A stretch of DNA of 64,000 bases from Prosopocoilus inquinatus (GCA_036172665.1 CM069871.1:6820001-6884000), one strand, 5' to 3'; shown: positions 42,551 to 55,640, numbered from the stretch's first letter. A program made the numbers and translations. Notes: a model not told the origin generated them from the letters alone.

Positions 42551-42957
42551 TAGAAGATTACCTTCTACTCCTTGCTATTTTTGGCTGCTTCTTTCATAGA
42601 GTTAGGATCTACAGTGAAAATATTCTATCGTATTCCTTCTTCTGCTGCCTTGGCTTCCTCTTCTTCTTGTACTTTTCTTTCTACATTTAAACCAATTGGT
42701 TACTGTCCTATTTTTTTCCTAATTTCTTGACTCCTTTCATTTCACGATCCTTAACACTGTAGTACATCAAAATCACTTAGTTTCTAATTTGAATTTCATT
42801 TCATTTTTATCAGCAGTTTACTGTAACATTTAGATATGTATTTGGAACAACTCTCCTCTGAGGTATTCCGCGAAATGACATGGCCCTTAAAGAATTCCAA
42901 TAAAAACAAGAATCCAGGCAGCGCCACGAGCCCCCGACACCGAACTGAATTACCGCA

Positions 42958-42984
42958 AACACACACGCACACACACATACACGA
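42958..42984. repeat. (CA)n microsatellite
   Basis: ACACACACGCACACACACAT with interruptions. Confidence 0.85.
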
Positions 42985-43396
42985 GCAGAATGTGTGCTAT
43001 TTCACCTTTAATTACAACTTCGTTTTACATAAACATCCAGCGCGAATACGAAACACGGCGAAGGTCGGCCCAGATTTCACGCTAAATGAAATAAACACGC
43101 GGAGGGTGGGCCAACGTTGAGCCGGGCCAAAAATTTAATTTCACCCACGTCGCCGTACGCCCGGCGATTTTGGCCTGGCCCCACCAGTCCATGATCTAAC
43201 CTTAATTTGTTTTATATAATGAAAACAGATTGGTTCGCGCGTGTTTGCGTCCACCAGAGGAATGTGACAAATCCGAAAAGCCCCCTCTTAAAAGTGGGGG
43301 CGTTTATACACACATGGTACTTTTGGAGGGAAAAAAAGATATTAAGCTGGTGGTTAACTTTTTTAAGCAGAGAGATTGACGTCTACACCACGCTTT

Positions 43397-43646
43397 ACAA
43401 ATCAAATTTTTGCAGAATTTTGTTTGGTTTCAAAAATTAAATGGCCAAATAAAGGAACCCAGATAGTCCTCAGTAATGACGAGGTTCTGAAAAATTTTGG
43501 AATTTCGAAAATAAAACTGGAACAAATCAAATTTTTACAGAATTTTGTTTGTTTTCAAAAATTAAATGGCCAAGCAAAAAAACCCAGATAGTCCTCAGTA
43601 ATGACGAGGTTCTGAAAAATTTTGGAATTTCGAAAGTAAAACTGGA
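43397..43646. repeat. 125-bp tandem duplication
   Basis: Units 43397-43521 and 43522-43646 are over 90% alike, sharing TCCTCAGTAATGACGAGGTT and TTTTGGAATTTCGAAA. Confidence 0.9.
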
Positions 43647-43649
43647 CGT

Positions 43650-45400
43650 CCAATGTCCACCAATTTCTAAACGTTTAGAAACTGTAACAGTAATTGCAGC
43701 GGAAGTTACGGTTGCAAATACCATTACGCATAAAACTTATCCGCACTAACGTCCCTCTGCCATTACATACGAAACATTCAAGCACAACTGTCCAGGTTTA
43801 ATTAAAACCATCCTCTTGCGAGTAGCAAGCAACCTACGGACATGGGAACACATGGCTGCCTCGTAAAATTAAATTAAATTGCGCGCAAATTTATTTCAAA
43901 TCATGCACTGATGAAGCAAGCAACGTGAAATTTGCAACAAAACGCACAGGGGCCTTTTAAAAAGTCCACACAAATACAATTCATAGCTAGTTTGTGGACG
44001 AAGTGCATTTTACTCTCGCCTAATCACCACTTAGTTAATTGGGCAAGCAAGTGCTCCATTGGGAATGTAGAATTATGAAGGATTTTGCAGAGCTGATGAA
44101 GTCTGGAAGCATTACTGTCCTCAATCAGATTGTTAAACGTGAATTCGTTCGTGTAGGAGCAAGAGAGATAAAGAGGAAAGAGCCATGACCATTTCGTTTA
44201 AAGCTGAAGTAAAGAGGAAACATGCGCTTACATACCGCGACATTTATGCATCGGGAATGGTTCAATCTCATCCAAGAAGTAAAACGTCAATCGGATACAA
44301 TCGGAAAGAATTCCGCATACAAAAGAGCATTTAATCTGAATACGACAGATCCGATTTTCTAGTCAGCGATTCTATTGAAACTTTTTTGAAACAGAATTCC
44401 TCCTTCGAAATCTTCGGAGCTCGTTTGAAAGTAAAATAAAATTGGTAATACCACATCTTAAAGTTATCATTTGAAAGGACCACCACCAAACGACTGGTAA
44501 TGAAGTGATTGGAAGTTTGCCGCCACCGCTATGCCATATTAATATTGATCTTCCTACAGAGTTGACATAAGATGCAAATTGCTAATCCTGTTTGCAAAGG
44601 AAGCTCTTAAACCGAACTAAAACAAATGATACTGTCGAAGGAATGTATTATAGGGGCAGGAGCATGGATGTGACAGAAAAACGAATGAAGGAGCGTTATC
44701 CGTTATCCGGATAACCGATGGACATCCAGAGATAGGACGTGTCACATTCATACTGCAAGTGGATCGATAGAACCGATACACTGAAGGACTCGGCTTGGCG
44801 CAATCCTTACGAGTTTAAGCGCCGTTATAAAAGGGCCCGAAGACGCGTCGTAGAAAATGCATGCGCGGATTAAAGATTTAAATGCCCTCTCCTGATTTTA
44901 TCTTAAAATGTAAAACATCGTATTCCGATCGTGCTCGTACACGATCGTAAAACTGAGATATCCTCGCCATAAAACAGAAGACGTTACGTTCTTAAAACGA
45001 TCGTTTCGATCAGTCTACTTCTTTTTCCTTTTAACCGACTCGCTTAAAAGCTTTACAAGTTTCTTTGTATCGCACAAATATTAAATAAATATTTCTATTA
45101 AAACAAAATAATATCATTTGAATGTCATCTCATTAAAGTAGAGATCCTCAACCTTTTCTAAGTAAGCGTCCATTCCTTGGAATAAAAGAAAGTTTTCATT
45201 TACCCCCTCATTCCCCCACTTCAAACTTAATCATTGTTGCTGTAACTCTAAAACAGAATCACCAAGACATCTATCTTCAATGTCACGCTCTTCTTAAGCT
45301 ATTTAAGTAAAACATTAATAAAATTCAAGACCAAAAAAAAAATCAACAATAAATATTCTCCTAAATTTTGGTTGCCCAACCAAAATCTTCGTTAACAGGT
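43650..45400. other. No gene seen
   Basis: Mixed unique sequence. There is a small inverted motif TTATCCGGATAA near 44700 and CGATCGTGCTCGTACACGATCG-like symmetry near 44935, neither clearly part of a larger element. Confidence 0.45.
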
Positions 45401-45469
45401 TCCCCATCTTTTTTAAGTATCGAGTCCTCACAAGAAGGTAAAACTTATTAACCATTAACACCCTTTCAA

Positions 45470-46620
45470 ATTTATTTTTTTTTTTTTAATTGTAATTTTT
45501 GTTTCTATTTTACTTTATTTCATTTTCTTTGTAATTACAAACCTATCGTCTTTTGTATTTTCTTGAATCTGTTGATTTGACTTTATTTTATAATTAAATT
45601 ATCAGTTTCATTAACTATTGTTTTTTTTTCTTCAAACTTTTGATTAAAAAATTGTCTTTACTCGGATTTACAGACTTTTTATATTTATTTCAGTTTTTTT
45701 GTAATTATAAACCGATTGTTTTTTGTGTTTTTTTGAATCAATTTGACTTAATTTTACAATTGAATTATCAGCTTAACTCACTTTTGTTATTTTTTTTTTT
45801 TGCTGAAACTTTTAATTAAAAAATTGTCTTTACTTGGATTTATAGAATTTTTAAATTTATTTAACTTTTGTAATTATAAACCGATCGTCTTTTGTACTTT
45901 TTTTTTCGAGTTGACTTTATTTTATAATTAAATGAATTATCAGTTAGACTCTCTTTTGTTTTTCTTTCTTGCTTAAACTTTTGATTAAAAATTACTTATC
46001 TTGACTTTTCTTTTTTATGTTCGTCTTATCTTCATCGGCGATCGTATTTTGTTTTCTTTATTTCTTGTTTTATTCAATTTTTAATATAATAAATTGATCG
46101 ACCTCTTCGTTATATTCTTTTATTCAATTTCATTTGATTTGTTTTTGCTTTTTATCAATGTCTATCAATTTGTCACCATTTGTTTTTGTGTGGTTTTATT
46201 TGACATGGTTTAATTGTCTATTGATCATTTGTTTTCTGTTCTTTTACTCGATTTGAGTTCAATTTGTTTTACATATTAACCCCGTCGATTGAACTCCACT
46301 TTTGTTTTTGTTTTTTTTTTACTAGATTTGACATCATTTTATGTTTTCTTTTTAACCGATCGTGTTTTTTTTCTTTTAATTAAAGAAGATTAAATTTTTA
46401 GTTATGAAATGAAATGAAATTCGTCGATTTTTACACCATTTTTTCCGAGCTTACCTCATCGACGATCGTCTTTCCTTCTCGTTTTATTCGATTTGACTGT
46501 GTTTTATTTTTATTTTAATAATTAATTGATCGTTTTTTTTTTCTTCGTTTATGCGAGTTGACTAAATACATCCTACATTTGTCACTGTGCAATGTTTAAC
46601 ACAAATTTATGTTATATTAT
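45470..46620. repeat. T-rich repeat block, inverted relative of the A-rich array
   Basis: Motifs ATCGTCTTTTGT, GATTTGACTTTATTTTATAA and TTAATTATCAGTT are reverse complements of those at 32.6-35.0 kb. Three ~190-bp sub-units are visible between 45.53 and 45.97 kb. Orientation relative to the GGGTCGATGAACC motif at its right edge mirrors the left edge of the A-rich array, so the two blocks are inverted copies of one family. Confidence 0.65.
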
Positions 46621-46660
46621 TTGTTGGTCTTTTAGATTTTCTAATTTAATGGACTATTCA

Positions 46661-46875
46661 ATTAGGTCTGCACTAGACAAGATCGCTTATGGTTCATCGA
46701 CCCTGTGGGTTCATCGACCCACCTCCCCTTAGAAACCCTTGATCTAAAACGACATTATAGGAATAAAATTAGACCTCCACTAGACAAGACAGAAGATCGC
46801 TGACGGTTCATCGACCCTGTGGGTTCATCGACCCCCTCCCACTTAGAAACCCTTGATCTAAAACGACATTATAGG
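46661..46875. repeat. 107-bp tandem duplication containing GGTTCATCGACCC pairs
   Basis: Units begin at 46661 and 46768. Each holds GGTTCATCGACCCTGTGGGT followed by a second TTCATCGACCC, then AGAAACCCTTGATCTAAAAC. The GTCGATGAACC core is shared with 32.37 kb in inverse orientation. Confidence 0.85.
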
Positions 46876-47620
46876 AATAAAATTAAACTTACATTTTAGA
46901 TTTCATTACTTTGTATGCGAGAAAAAGAATATTCTTCGATTTGATTATACGCTAGCATAGCTTCAAAACGCAGCGATGTTCAACTGTTTTTTTTTTTTTT
47001 TTTATTTTGTATTGAATAAAGAATTCGCTCGTTCAGCACAAATCAGCATTTCTAGAATAATAGTGAAAACATCTACTTTTAGATGAAGCTTGTAAAACTA
47101 CATATTATCTGATTCCTAAAAATAAGAGCGCCGTACTAAACTCTTCGAGGCGCCATCTATTATCCGCAAGAGGAAACTATTTTAAACCAATATCAACGGT
47201 ACGGTTTCGTCTTCATATTCTCATTAAAAACATTATTTTTTTTTAACGAAAAGGATTATTTTTTTTAACGAAAAACATTTTTTCAACGAAAAACATATTT
47301 TTTTAACGAAAAACATTATTTTCTTAGCGAAAATGTGAAGTATACGCGCGTAAATTATTCAGGGCGCCATCATTTCATTGAAACGACCGAAAAGGAGGAT
47401 TCCTTTGTAATTACAAGGCACGCAGGTTCTCTGGGAAATTTATTTAAAATTTGATAGTTTATTTTCGCAGAAGGTGCGGAATATAAATCCTAAATATTTA
47501 TAACTCGGGGATCGCTTTAAATTTATGACAATCATCCTTGGCATTCCATTACTGTTCTCATTCGCCAGGCACGTCCCTCATAAATCAACATTTTTTTTTT
47601 ACAATATATACAAATATTCG
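46876..47620. other. No gene seen; short repeats
   Basis: A TTTTAACGAAAAACATT module recurs about four times between 47230 and 47325. A GGCGCCATCTATTATCC motif at about 47150 matches the repeat core of the 2.2-5.3 kb zone. Confidence 0.5.
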
Positions 47621-47621
47621 T

Positions 47622-49090
47622 GGCCCAGTGTTGCCAACCATAGTACTCTTAAGCAAAACTCTGTTCGACAAAGTTGAAACTTTTTCATAACGAAAATTTT
47701 TCCATAACACAAAATTTTCCGTAAAGGAAATTTTTGCAAATGAAAAATTTTCCAGTTGCAAATTTGATTATATTTTTCAAGTAGTACAGTTAAGTAGTAT
47801 ATTAAGGCAGTTTAAGTTTGGCCAGTATAGTAAATAACTGCATTATCAAAAAAATCTAACTTTTTTAAACTTCTTTTAAGTTTTCTAATTTCTAAATACT
47901 GGAGGCCCAGTGTTGCCAATCGTAGTACTCTTAAGTAAAACATTAATACACTCTGCTCGACAAAGTAAAAACGTTGAAACTCTTTCCTTCTAGATTTTTT
48001 TTCAAAGTTTTGTGTAAAATGGGGGCGTATTCATCGTTCTCAAGCGTTTCTGTGTAAAACGGGGGCGTATTCATCCTCCTCGAGCGTTTTTGAATTCGGC
48101 AAAACAGTGTTCGGTGCTCACCAATCACTCAATTTTTTTTTTATTATTATTATTTTCAGATATGGAAGCTTTTTTTGTTCTTTTTTGGATTTTTTTTTTC
48201 AAGTTTCGTGTAAAATGGAGGCGTATTCATCCTTCTCAAGCGTTTCTGTGTAAAATGGGGGCGTAATCAACCTCCTCAAGCGTTTTTGGGTCAGCAAAAC
48301 AAATGTTCTATGCTTACCACTCATTCGTTTTTTTTTCTTTTTAATTGGATTTTTAGATTTCTAGATTTTTTTTTAGTGTGTGAAAATTTTTCCACGATAG
48401 AAATTTTTCCATAAGGGAAATTTCTCCAAATGGAAAATTTTCCGCTAGTAAATTTGATTATATTTGCCAAGTAGTACAATTAAGTAGTACATTAAGACAG
48501 TTTAATTTGGCGAGTATGGTAAATAACTGCATTATGAAAAAAACCTAACTTTTTTAAACTTCCTTTAAGTTTTCTAATTTTTAAATACTGAAGGCCCAGT
48601 GTTGCCAACCGTAGTACTCTTAAGTAGAACATTAAGACACTCTGTTCGACAAAGTAAAAACGTTGAAACTTTTTCATAATGAAAATTTTTCCGTAATAGA
48701 AATTTTTCCACACGGAAAATTTTTCCGTAATAGAAATTTTTACACACGGAAAATTTTTTCAAATGGAAAATTTTCCAGTTGCAAATTTGATTATATTTGT
48801 CAAGCAGTACACTTAAGTAGTTCATTAAGGCAGTTTAAGTTTGACGAATATGGTAAACAACTGCATTATCAAAAAGCCTAACTTTTCTTAACTTTTTAAG
48901 CTTTTTAATTTTTAAATATTGGAGGCCCAGTGTTGCCAACCTAATACTACTGCTAAGTATAATATTAAGACACTTTGTTCGACAAAGTAAAAACGTTGAA
49001 ACTTTTTCATAATTAAAATTATCCCATCACAGAAATTTTTCCATCACAGAAATTTTCCCATTTGGAAAAATTTCCCGTAGTAAATTTGTT
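47622..49090. repeat. Tandem array of GGCCCAGTGTTGCCAA units
   Basis: Four units start at 47622, 47904, 48593 and 48924 with GGCCCAGTGTTGCCAA. Each then contains ACTCTTAAGTA, TTCGACAAAGT, GTTGAAACTTTTTCATAA, short runs of AAATTTTTCC-type 20-bp repeats, GCAAATTTGATTATATTT, TAGTACAATTAAGTAG and a CTAACTTTTTTAAACTT end. Unit 2 is extended by about 350 bp holding four copies of GTGTAAAATGGGGGCGTATT with CTCAAGCGTTT. Unit 4 is partial. The structure is a small satellite with nested minisatellites. Confidence 0.85.
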
Positions 49091-51616
49091 TCTATGTTTC
49101 TAATATTTTAAAAATGTTTACTGATGCACTCATCACTTCTGCACAACGTCTATTTATTTTCATTGCAATAGCTATTTTTTTTTTCTTGTTAACTCTGATG
49201 CACTTTTAATTAATTAAATAGTAAGCGTGCATGTTTCCCAAAGTTACAAATTATTACAGAATCGTTTCCACCGCACTTTTGAAATTAACACCGCGCCTGT
49301 ATTATATTCGAATGTTACAAAGTTGAAGTGAGTCAAGTACTTGGAAACAAACTGAACGTTCAGGAAACAGAATATGAAACGATGTCAGTCAAATAAATTT
49401 GAATTTTAAGTGCAGTTTATACCACACAGAACTCAAGCAAACACTGTTGCACGTGGAGGCGAGAGCCTTCCTAGACAGCCCACATTTTATTTTTAATTAA
49501 AAACAAAACAGTTTTTTATTCAGAACAATATCAGATAAAAGCTTCTTTCTTGCTTTTCGTACAAAATTAAAAATGAAATATAGATTTTTTTTATATATAT
49601 AATTGACACAGTTCGTATTGTAAATTAAATTTGGCTGCAACGAATGGGAAGTTAGTTTTCAAGTTAGAAGTGAAGGCCGTAGATTAACCGAAAAGTGCGT
49701 TGGAATGAATGTATTATGCAAGTCTGGATCCTTCCCATAAAGTTTGATACACTCAGCGATGTTTCAGAAAAGAGGAAGCCGCTTAAATATTTACAATCGA
49801 ATGTATTGGGTAAATTGTATTATATTGGAAGTGGATGAGCAGGCGAAGGAGATATAGGTACGCCGTAACTGTATTCGGAGAGCTTTAAAATTCAAACGGC
49901 TGTTTGCATAAATCATTATTAGCAATTCTGATTATTTATCCAATTTCATGCTTTTTATTTAAAGCTCTGATTCTGTACATATACGATAAGAGGATTCGAA
50001 TTCCATACAATCTTTCCCGCCTACATCTTAGCAAATAGGCAATCCATTCTACGTCTACACATCAAAGTAAGAGGTCTTCAGCCATCATAAAGTCCCAGCA
50101 CACTAGTAGGGTAAACCTGCGTCCTTTCTTAGAATGTTTTATTAATCAGAATGACATTTCCTTTAACAGACACAAGTCAAAATTCTTTAAGAGAAGATTT
50201 ACTACATTTACGCATCCAATACCTACTATGATGATGTGACCTTATGATCATACGATATATCAGAAAAATATAAAAGCATGAAATAAATTCTGATTCGATT
50301 GATGGGTTGCCTATTCTGAAATATTCAGGCGCAAGTGTGATTAATTATTTTTAACACTTCCCGTTTTTGTCAAATAAATACAGGGTAACTATTCGCGGTA
50401 AACCTTTTTAGGGAAAGAGGAAAAAATACCAAACCGATGGCGTGATCTATTAAATCACGAGATTTCAGTGCGCGTTAATTTTAATCCCGCCGGAAAGTGG
50501 GCATAAATCGGAGTATTGGTTCGCGCAAAATTAAAAATATTGCTTCCATGAAGTCACACGACCAGATAAATCAGCGTGTAATATCCCTGGCACATAAATA
50601 TCTTGGCATTAAACAGACAACGCGGCAATGAGATAAATCAATACCGTTCGCACAGCGCGAAACACAAAAATTATTTATTTGTTGCCCACTATTCAAATAT
50701 GTAAATCCAAATCTGTGTGGCTTGGTTCTGAAAGGGCCAAACTCATTAAAAACGTATTTCTCGACGTTTCCCGTAATGCAGATTTGAAGTTTCACGTAAA
50801 AACTCCAAATCATGGGCTCATGTACCCATCACGTACATATATTTTGTTCGTTGGCTTAAAGAGATTGGGTACGAATCCACTAAAAAAAAAACAGTTGGGC
50901 AATTGATATGTTGATTTTGATCTTTTCAGAATCAATCCACGGAAATGGAATATCCTTTCCAAGCAACGTCTTCTAATCAAGCTTTTCCCAAACCAGAGAA
51001 TCCAAGTCTTCAACTTGAAAATCTCTAATTTTCCAGCAAGATTCTTCAAGGCTATTGCCCTCTCTTTACGATTACGCCAATGTAATAATAATAAATCAAA
51101 TAAGAAAAATCAGCACGTTAATAAAAAGAGTGTCTAAAATTAATCTAGCTAACGCCCACCACCCATTTCAATAGCCATCTCACATCTTAAAATTTGATGA
51201 AGATTGATGAAGACGACATAAATTGTTTACTGCCAACATCTGCCAGGTGATATAAAAATTGCAACACTCAGAAGAGAAGTAGGTTCTTTGGCCAATTTTG
51301 GTGGATTTGTTTGCCATCAAACAAATGAAGACATAGAAGAGTCGTCCCTTGATCAATCTTTCATGTTATGAAACGAGAGGAATAAATCTCCTTTGCTACT
51401 ATTTGTCGAGTGGATTTCCAGCGTTCCATAGGTTTTACAAGAGAACCAAAAAACATTTTTGATATTTAACACGCTTTACCAAATCGCACTTAGAGTATTC
51501 TCATACATAAAGAAGACAGCCTAGGTATAAGTATAAGAGAATCAGCAGCAATTAGGCCTAGTGTCGAATATTTGAAGCTGTGATATTTAATATTCCAGGA
51601 ACTCATTGGTTAAGGC
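49091..51616. other. No gene seen apart from a weak LINE remnant
   Basis: Unique AT-rich sequence. The overlapping frames at 50.57-51.05 kb on both strands show no family match. Confidence 0.45.
50000..50300 (+). pseudogene. Possible LINE 3' end remnant
   Basis: A plus-strand stretch reads ...FINQNDISFNRHKSKFFKRR... (about 50142-50220) with a stop and an A-rich tail soon after, recalling the last residues of CR1/L2-like reverse transcriptases. Upstream codons are broken by stops. The resemblance is to a general pattern only and could be chance. Confidence 0.25.
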
Positions 51617-51738
51617 CCGATTTCTTCACCTACGAATAAATTTATCTGCCAGGTAGTATCCTCGGAAACTATTATCGATACAATGGTTTCCAAGGATAAT
51701 ACCTGGCAGATAAATTTATCTGGAGGTGAAGAAATCGG
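51617..51738. repeat. Inverted repeat, ~53-bp arms
   Basis: Arms starting CCGATTTCTTCACCT at 51617 and its complement ending at 51738 pair with a few mismatches (shared ATAAATTTATCTGCCAGGTA) around a ~16-bp spacer containing ATCGAT. Confidence 0.85.
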
Positions 51739-52034
51739 ACATAAGGCACATAGGGCAAAAGAACTGCAAAAACAGATTGCATTTCGAACCTTTGAAACTT
51801 CCAATCTTCGTTTAATACGATGATGAGATCGATAGTGAAGAAGACCTTAAACCTTTTCTTATCACCAAGCGCTGAATAATGCGATTTTTTCAACAAGTCA
51901 GACATTAAAAAAATCCTAAAGCCTTTTTGAAGAGGATCGAGTCAATACCTCTCCAACTTTCCTCCCTAAAGCATGTCTGGGGTGATGCGATCCAGAAAAT
52001 CAGAAAATTTGGTGCGTTCCTCGTCATAAAAATT

Positions 52035-52605
52035 CATATTAAAGCTTCATGTTTATTACCTACCAAAGAGACCAATCATCGCAATCCTAAGAGTTTCGTG
52101 AAAGACGAAGTCTTCTCCTTATTTTTTTGAACTTTTATGGTATTTACAGTGTAGACCATTTACTTCCGCTCTTGCAATAATTTCAAGGAAGCCTTTTTGA
52201 AGAGGGTCATGCAATATACTGTCATAACACTTTCTGCCCTAAAACAGAAACGTCTGGGGTGCTATGTAGAAAATTAGGAGATTGCTAAAGCTAAAGGTAC
52301 TTAACTTTTAGCTTTAATATGAATTCTCATGTTGAAGAAGAACGTGTGTGGTGGATGCCTCAAATCTCCTAATTTTCTACATAGCACCCCAGACGTTTCT
52401 GGTTTAGGGCAGAAAGTTTTATGACAGTATATTGCATGACCCTCTTCAAAAAGGCTTCCTTGAAATTATTGCAAGAGCAGAATTAAATGGTTTGCACTGC
52501 AAATGCCATAAAGTTCAAAAAAAAAGGAGGAGAAGACTTCGTCTTTCACAAAACTAGGATTGCAATGATTGGCCTCTTTGGTAATAAACATGAAGCTTTA
52601 ATATG
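52035..52605. repeat. Long inverted repeat, ~245-bp arms
   Basis: Arms 52035-52283 and 52362-52605 are reverse complements with few differences (shared ATTAAAGCTTCATGTTTATT, GAAAGACGAAGTCTTCTCC, GCAATAATTTCAAGGAAGCC, GTCTGGGGTGCTATGTAGAA). The 78-bp spacer itself contains a small TAAAGCTAAA/TTTAGCTTTA hairpin. Partial relatives of the inner arm, with CCTTTTTGAAGA and a TCTGGGGTG/TCAGGGGTG box, occur at 51.92-52.0 kb and 52.74-52.84 kb, so the inverted repeat is built from a locally repeated module. Confidence 0.88.
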
Positions 52606-55600
52606 GCTTTTGTTAAAGACCTTCTTCTCTTTCAGTTCTGGCTATTTACTACTACTGATGGAACCTCAAACTATCTTACCTGTACTTATCTTCACATGTT
52701 AGAATGTTCGATTTTTGAGGAAAGCAAACAAGTTCCAAATCCTTTTTGAAGAAGGCCATATTAATATCTTGCGATGGTTCCGCTTAGGTCTTTCAACCTT
52801 CCTCCCCCAGAATACGTCAGGGGTGTTTTGGTACAAAATTAAAAGGCTTCGGCACAACATCAAGGAAATTGATCTCCGAGTCTATTACCAGAAAAGTTAT
52901 TGTAAACACAATTCCCAAAAATTTTGCCACACGATGATCCTTATGCTAACCGCTTCTGTTTCCGTTGCTTTCGATTTACTGTCGTTGTTTCCTTCCTTTT
53001 TGTTTGCTTTCCTCTTTTATTAAGTCCATCCATATTTTAATAGTCTTTCCAATAATAAGCCGGTAACTGTTTCTTCTCTTCATTGTCTGTCGTGTCTTCC
53101 GTTTGTCCTAACATATTATTTATTTTCTTATTATCCGTTTTCTTTGTCAATTTTCTTTTTTTGTTTCATTCCATCCATTATATTGATGGGTTTTTCTGAA
53201 TATTTCTTTTGTGTTGGACATTTTCACTCTCACACCAGATTGTAGTTGAAACTATTTAATTTTGAAACTACTTTCGCCTTCCCATACTGATTTTTTCATA
53301 GGATACTAAGTATATCCTTCTTCCTTTTCTTATTCCATTGCATATTTTTTCCTCTTCTCTTCCTCTTGGATAAGCAAATGTTGTTACGGTCTCTATCTCT
53401 TGAATTTGCAATTTATTTTACATTTCCCCCATATTATACTATCGCGATTTTTTCTTACCTTTGTAGATTTCCTTTTCGTTTCGGTCGAGCTTTCTTAAAC
53501 AAATTTTTAACAAACACCTTTCCTTTTCTGTTACAATCTCCCAAATATTCATGAAAAGCAAAGTGAATAAAATCAAAGGAGACCAAAACTGCATCCAAAC
53601 ATATCGGCGAAAGATTCAATTCAATAATTGAGATAATCTAGCAAATTGCCACCCAAAATAGAGGATGGAGTGCGTATAGAAATGTGTCCTAAACAAATTT
53701 TAGATAACCAATACTAAGCTGAGCGTTGCATCGATTGTGACGCGATTGGTTGGAAAAGTCAGGGTGGTTTCTTTTTTATCCGCAGGCCATTATACTTATG
53801 ATATACAGTAAGTTCCTCTAATTCCAACAAATTTATTAGAACGCATGCATGTGACACAACGCAAAACAATCTGTTACTCACACGCTAATGGTTCTAGGAG
53901 TACTAGAAGCAATTCATTACGCGACCACCTCGATTCTGGAATAACAAATTCCCCTAAACAGGGTCGCAGCAGCAATTTTGCATGATACATTATTCAGCAA
54001 GTGCATGCAAATCCCCGCTTCACGTTTGCCGTTATTCAAGTCGGGGTGAGGACGCCACGCAATCCTCAAAGTTTTAATGCACCTTTGAGGGGAAAGGTGA
54101 AAGGTCCGTGGAACATGAAACTGCAGGAAGTGACGACAGTCTTCAATGAGAATTCACGATAATACAATGAATGAAAATTAGGTTTAAAGCCAAAGCACCA
54201 TTTAAAACTGTAACCAAGAGGATTTGGATTTTCCTCGGTCACTATTTTTCAATGAACCAACTTTTTCAATTGAGGTTAATTGAAACTATGCCTTCCATCA
54301 TTAATCTGCAGACCAGGAACACGGAAGGAACGCATTCAAGGATAAGTTATTGGCTGGATGGGACGATAATCTAATTAGATCAATCAGGATAATACAGCAC
54401 GCAGAAATTTCATCGAGAATTATGATGGATTATAGAGAGAACAATGGACAGGATAGTATTCAGGCATATATTATGCCGCTGAAATTTCACCAGATGGGAG
54501 GAGGAGAAGAATTAACTTCACCTTCGAATTACAAACCTCATCTTCAATCTGAAATTTTGTAAACGAAACGTATCCTTTGGTGATAAAACGTTCCCTTCGG
54601 CCATAAAAAAAAACTCGTAAAGGAGGGTCGGATAGTTAATACAATCCCAGGGGGTTAAGGAAAATATTGCAATTTTCAAACTTCACCTGACATTTTCAGA
54701 TTCCCAAGCGATCTTGTCATCTCTTGTTCGATAGGAGAGGAAAAGTAAATTTCCATGTCCTTCGGAATTTGAACGCGACGCTGAAGTAAAAGAGCACAGT
54801 TTCGTTAGGAAATAGAAAGAACGAATCACGGTAAGACGAGGAAAAGGGGGTCTTCCCAACATAATTAGAAGTAACATGGCTGTTATTATCTTGTTTCCTG
54901 GTTCTGTTTGTCATCCCTGAGGCGACGTGAGAAACAACTTTGATTACATCTGAATTGTCTGCCAAAACCAACACGAACATAAAATTACACGCAAACACCT
55001 TCGAGCTATACTAATTGCAGCAGGCTTTCATATTTTATGCATCTCCCATCTCATCGCGTCGCGTCGGAAGGTTAAATGCTTTTAAGCGTGAAGCCGTAGG
55101 TTATTATTAATTTCCAAAAAGGCATGCTTCAAAATTATTTCATTTCCCCATTCGAAATGAAACGAACTAATGAAAACAATAAATTCAGCAGGTACAGCGC
55201 ATTGTTTCGGCCCAAAATTTATGAAATTCACAGCCGGGGCCCTGAAAGTTTGATCGCGAGCTAATTAATTATTACACCTGTTGTAAAAGTTACTGCGCCT
55301 AGCGAATTAATATGTCAGAAGTCGGCAAACAAGAAGGGCAAGTTCTGGGTGAAGTCGAGGAGGCCTCGACGACTCCAGAACAACCGAACAGGGAAAATTC
55401 AGCGGGGTTCAATAGTTATCGCGTTATTCGCTTCGAGGAGTTTCGCTCTGTGTTGTCAGTTATTCGCATTCTATTATATTTTGCGTTAAACGGTGTCGAA
55501 GACAATGGAGCGGAACAATGAAATTAGTTTTCAAGGGGAGGGAAAGTTCGTAAAGTGAAAATTTTGCTAATGGAATCGGAAGCAAGGACTTTCACGAAGA

Positions 55601-55640
55601 AGAGAAATCAGGAGTGAGGAGGACAGAAGGTCTGCAAGTA
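52606..55640. other. No gene seen
   Basis: T-rich at 52.9-53.6 kb, otherwise mixed. The 102-codon frame at 52715-53023 covers a relative of the inverted-repeat module and T-rich DNA. It has no recognised domain. Confidence 0.45.
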
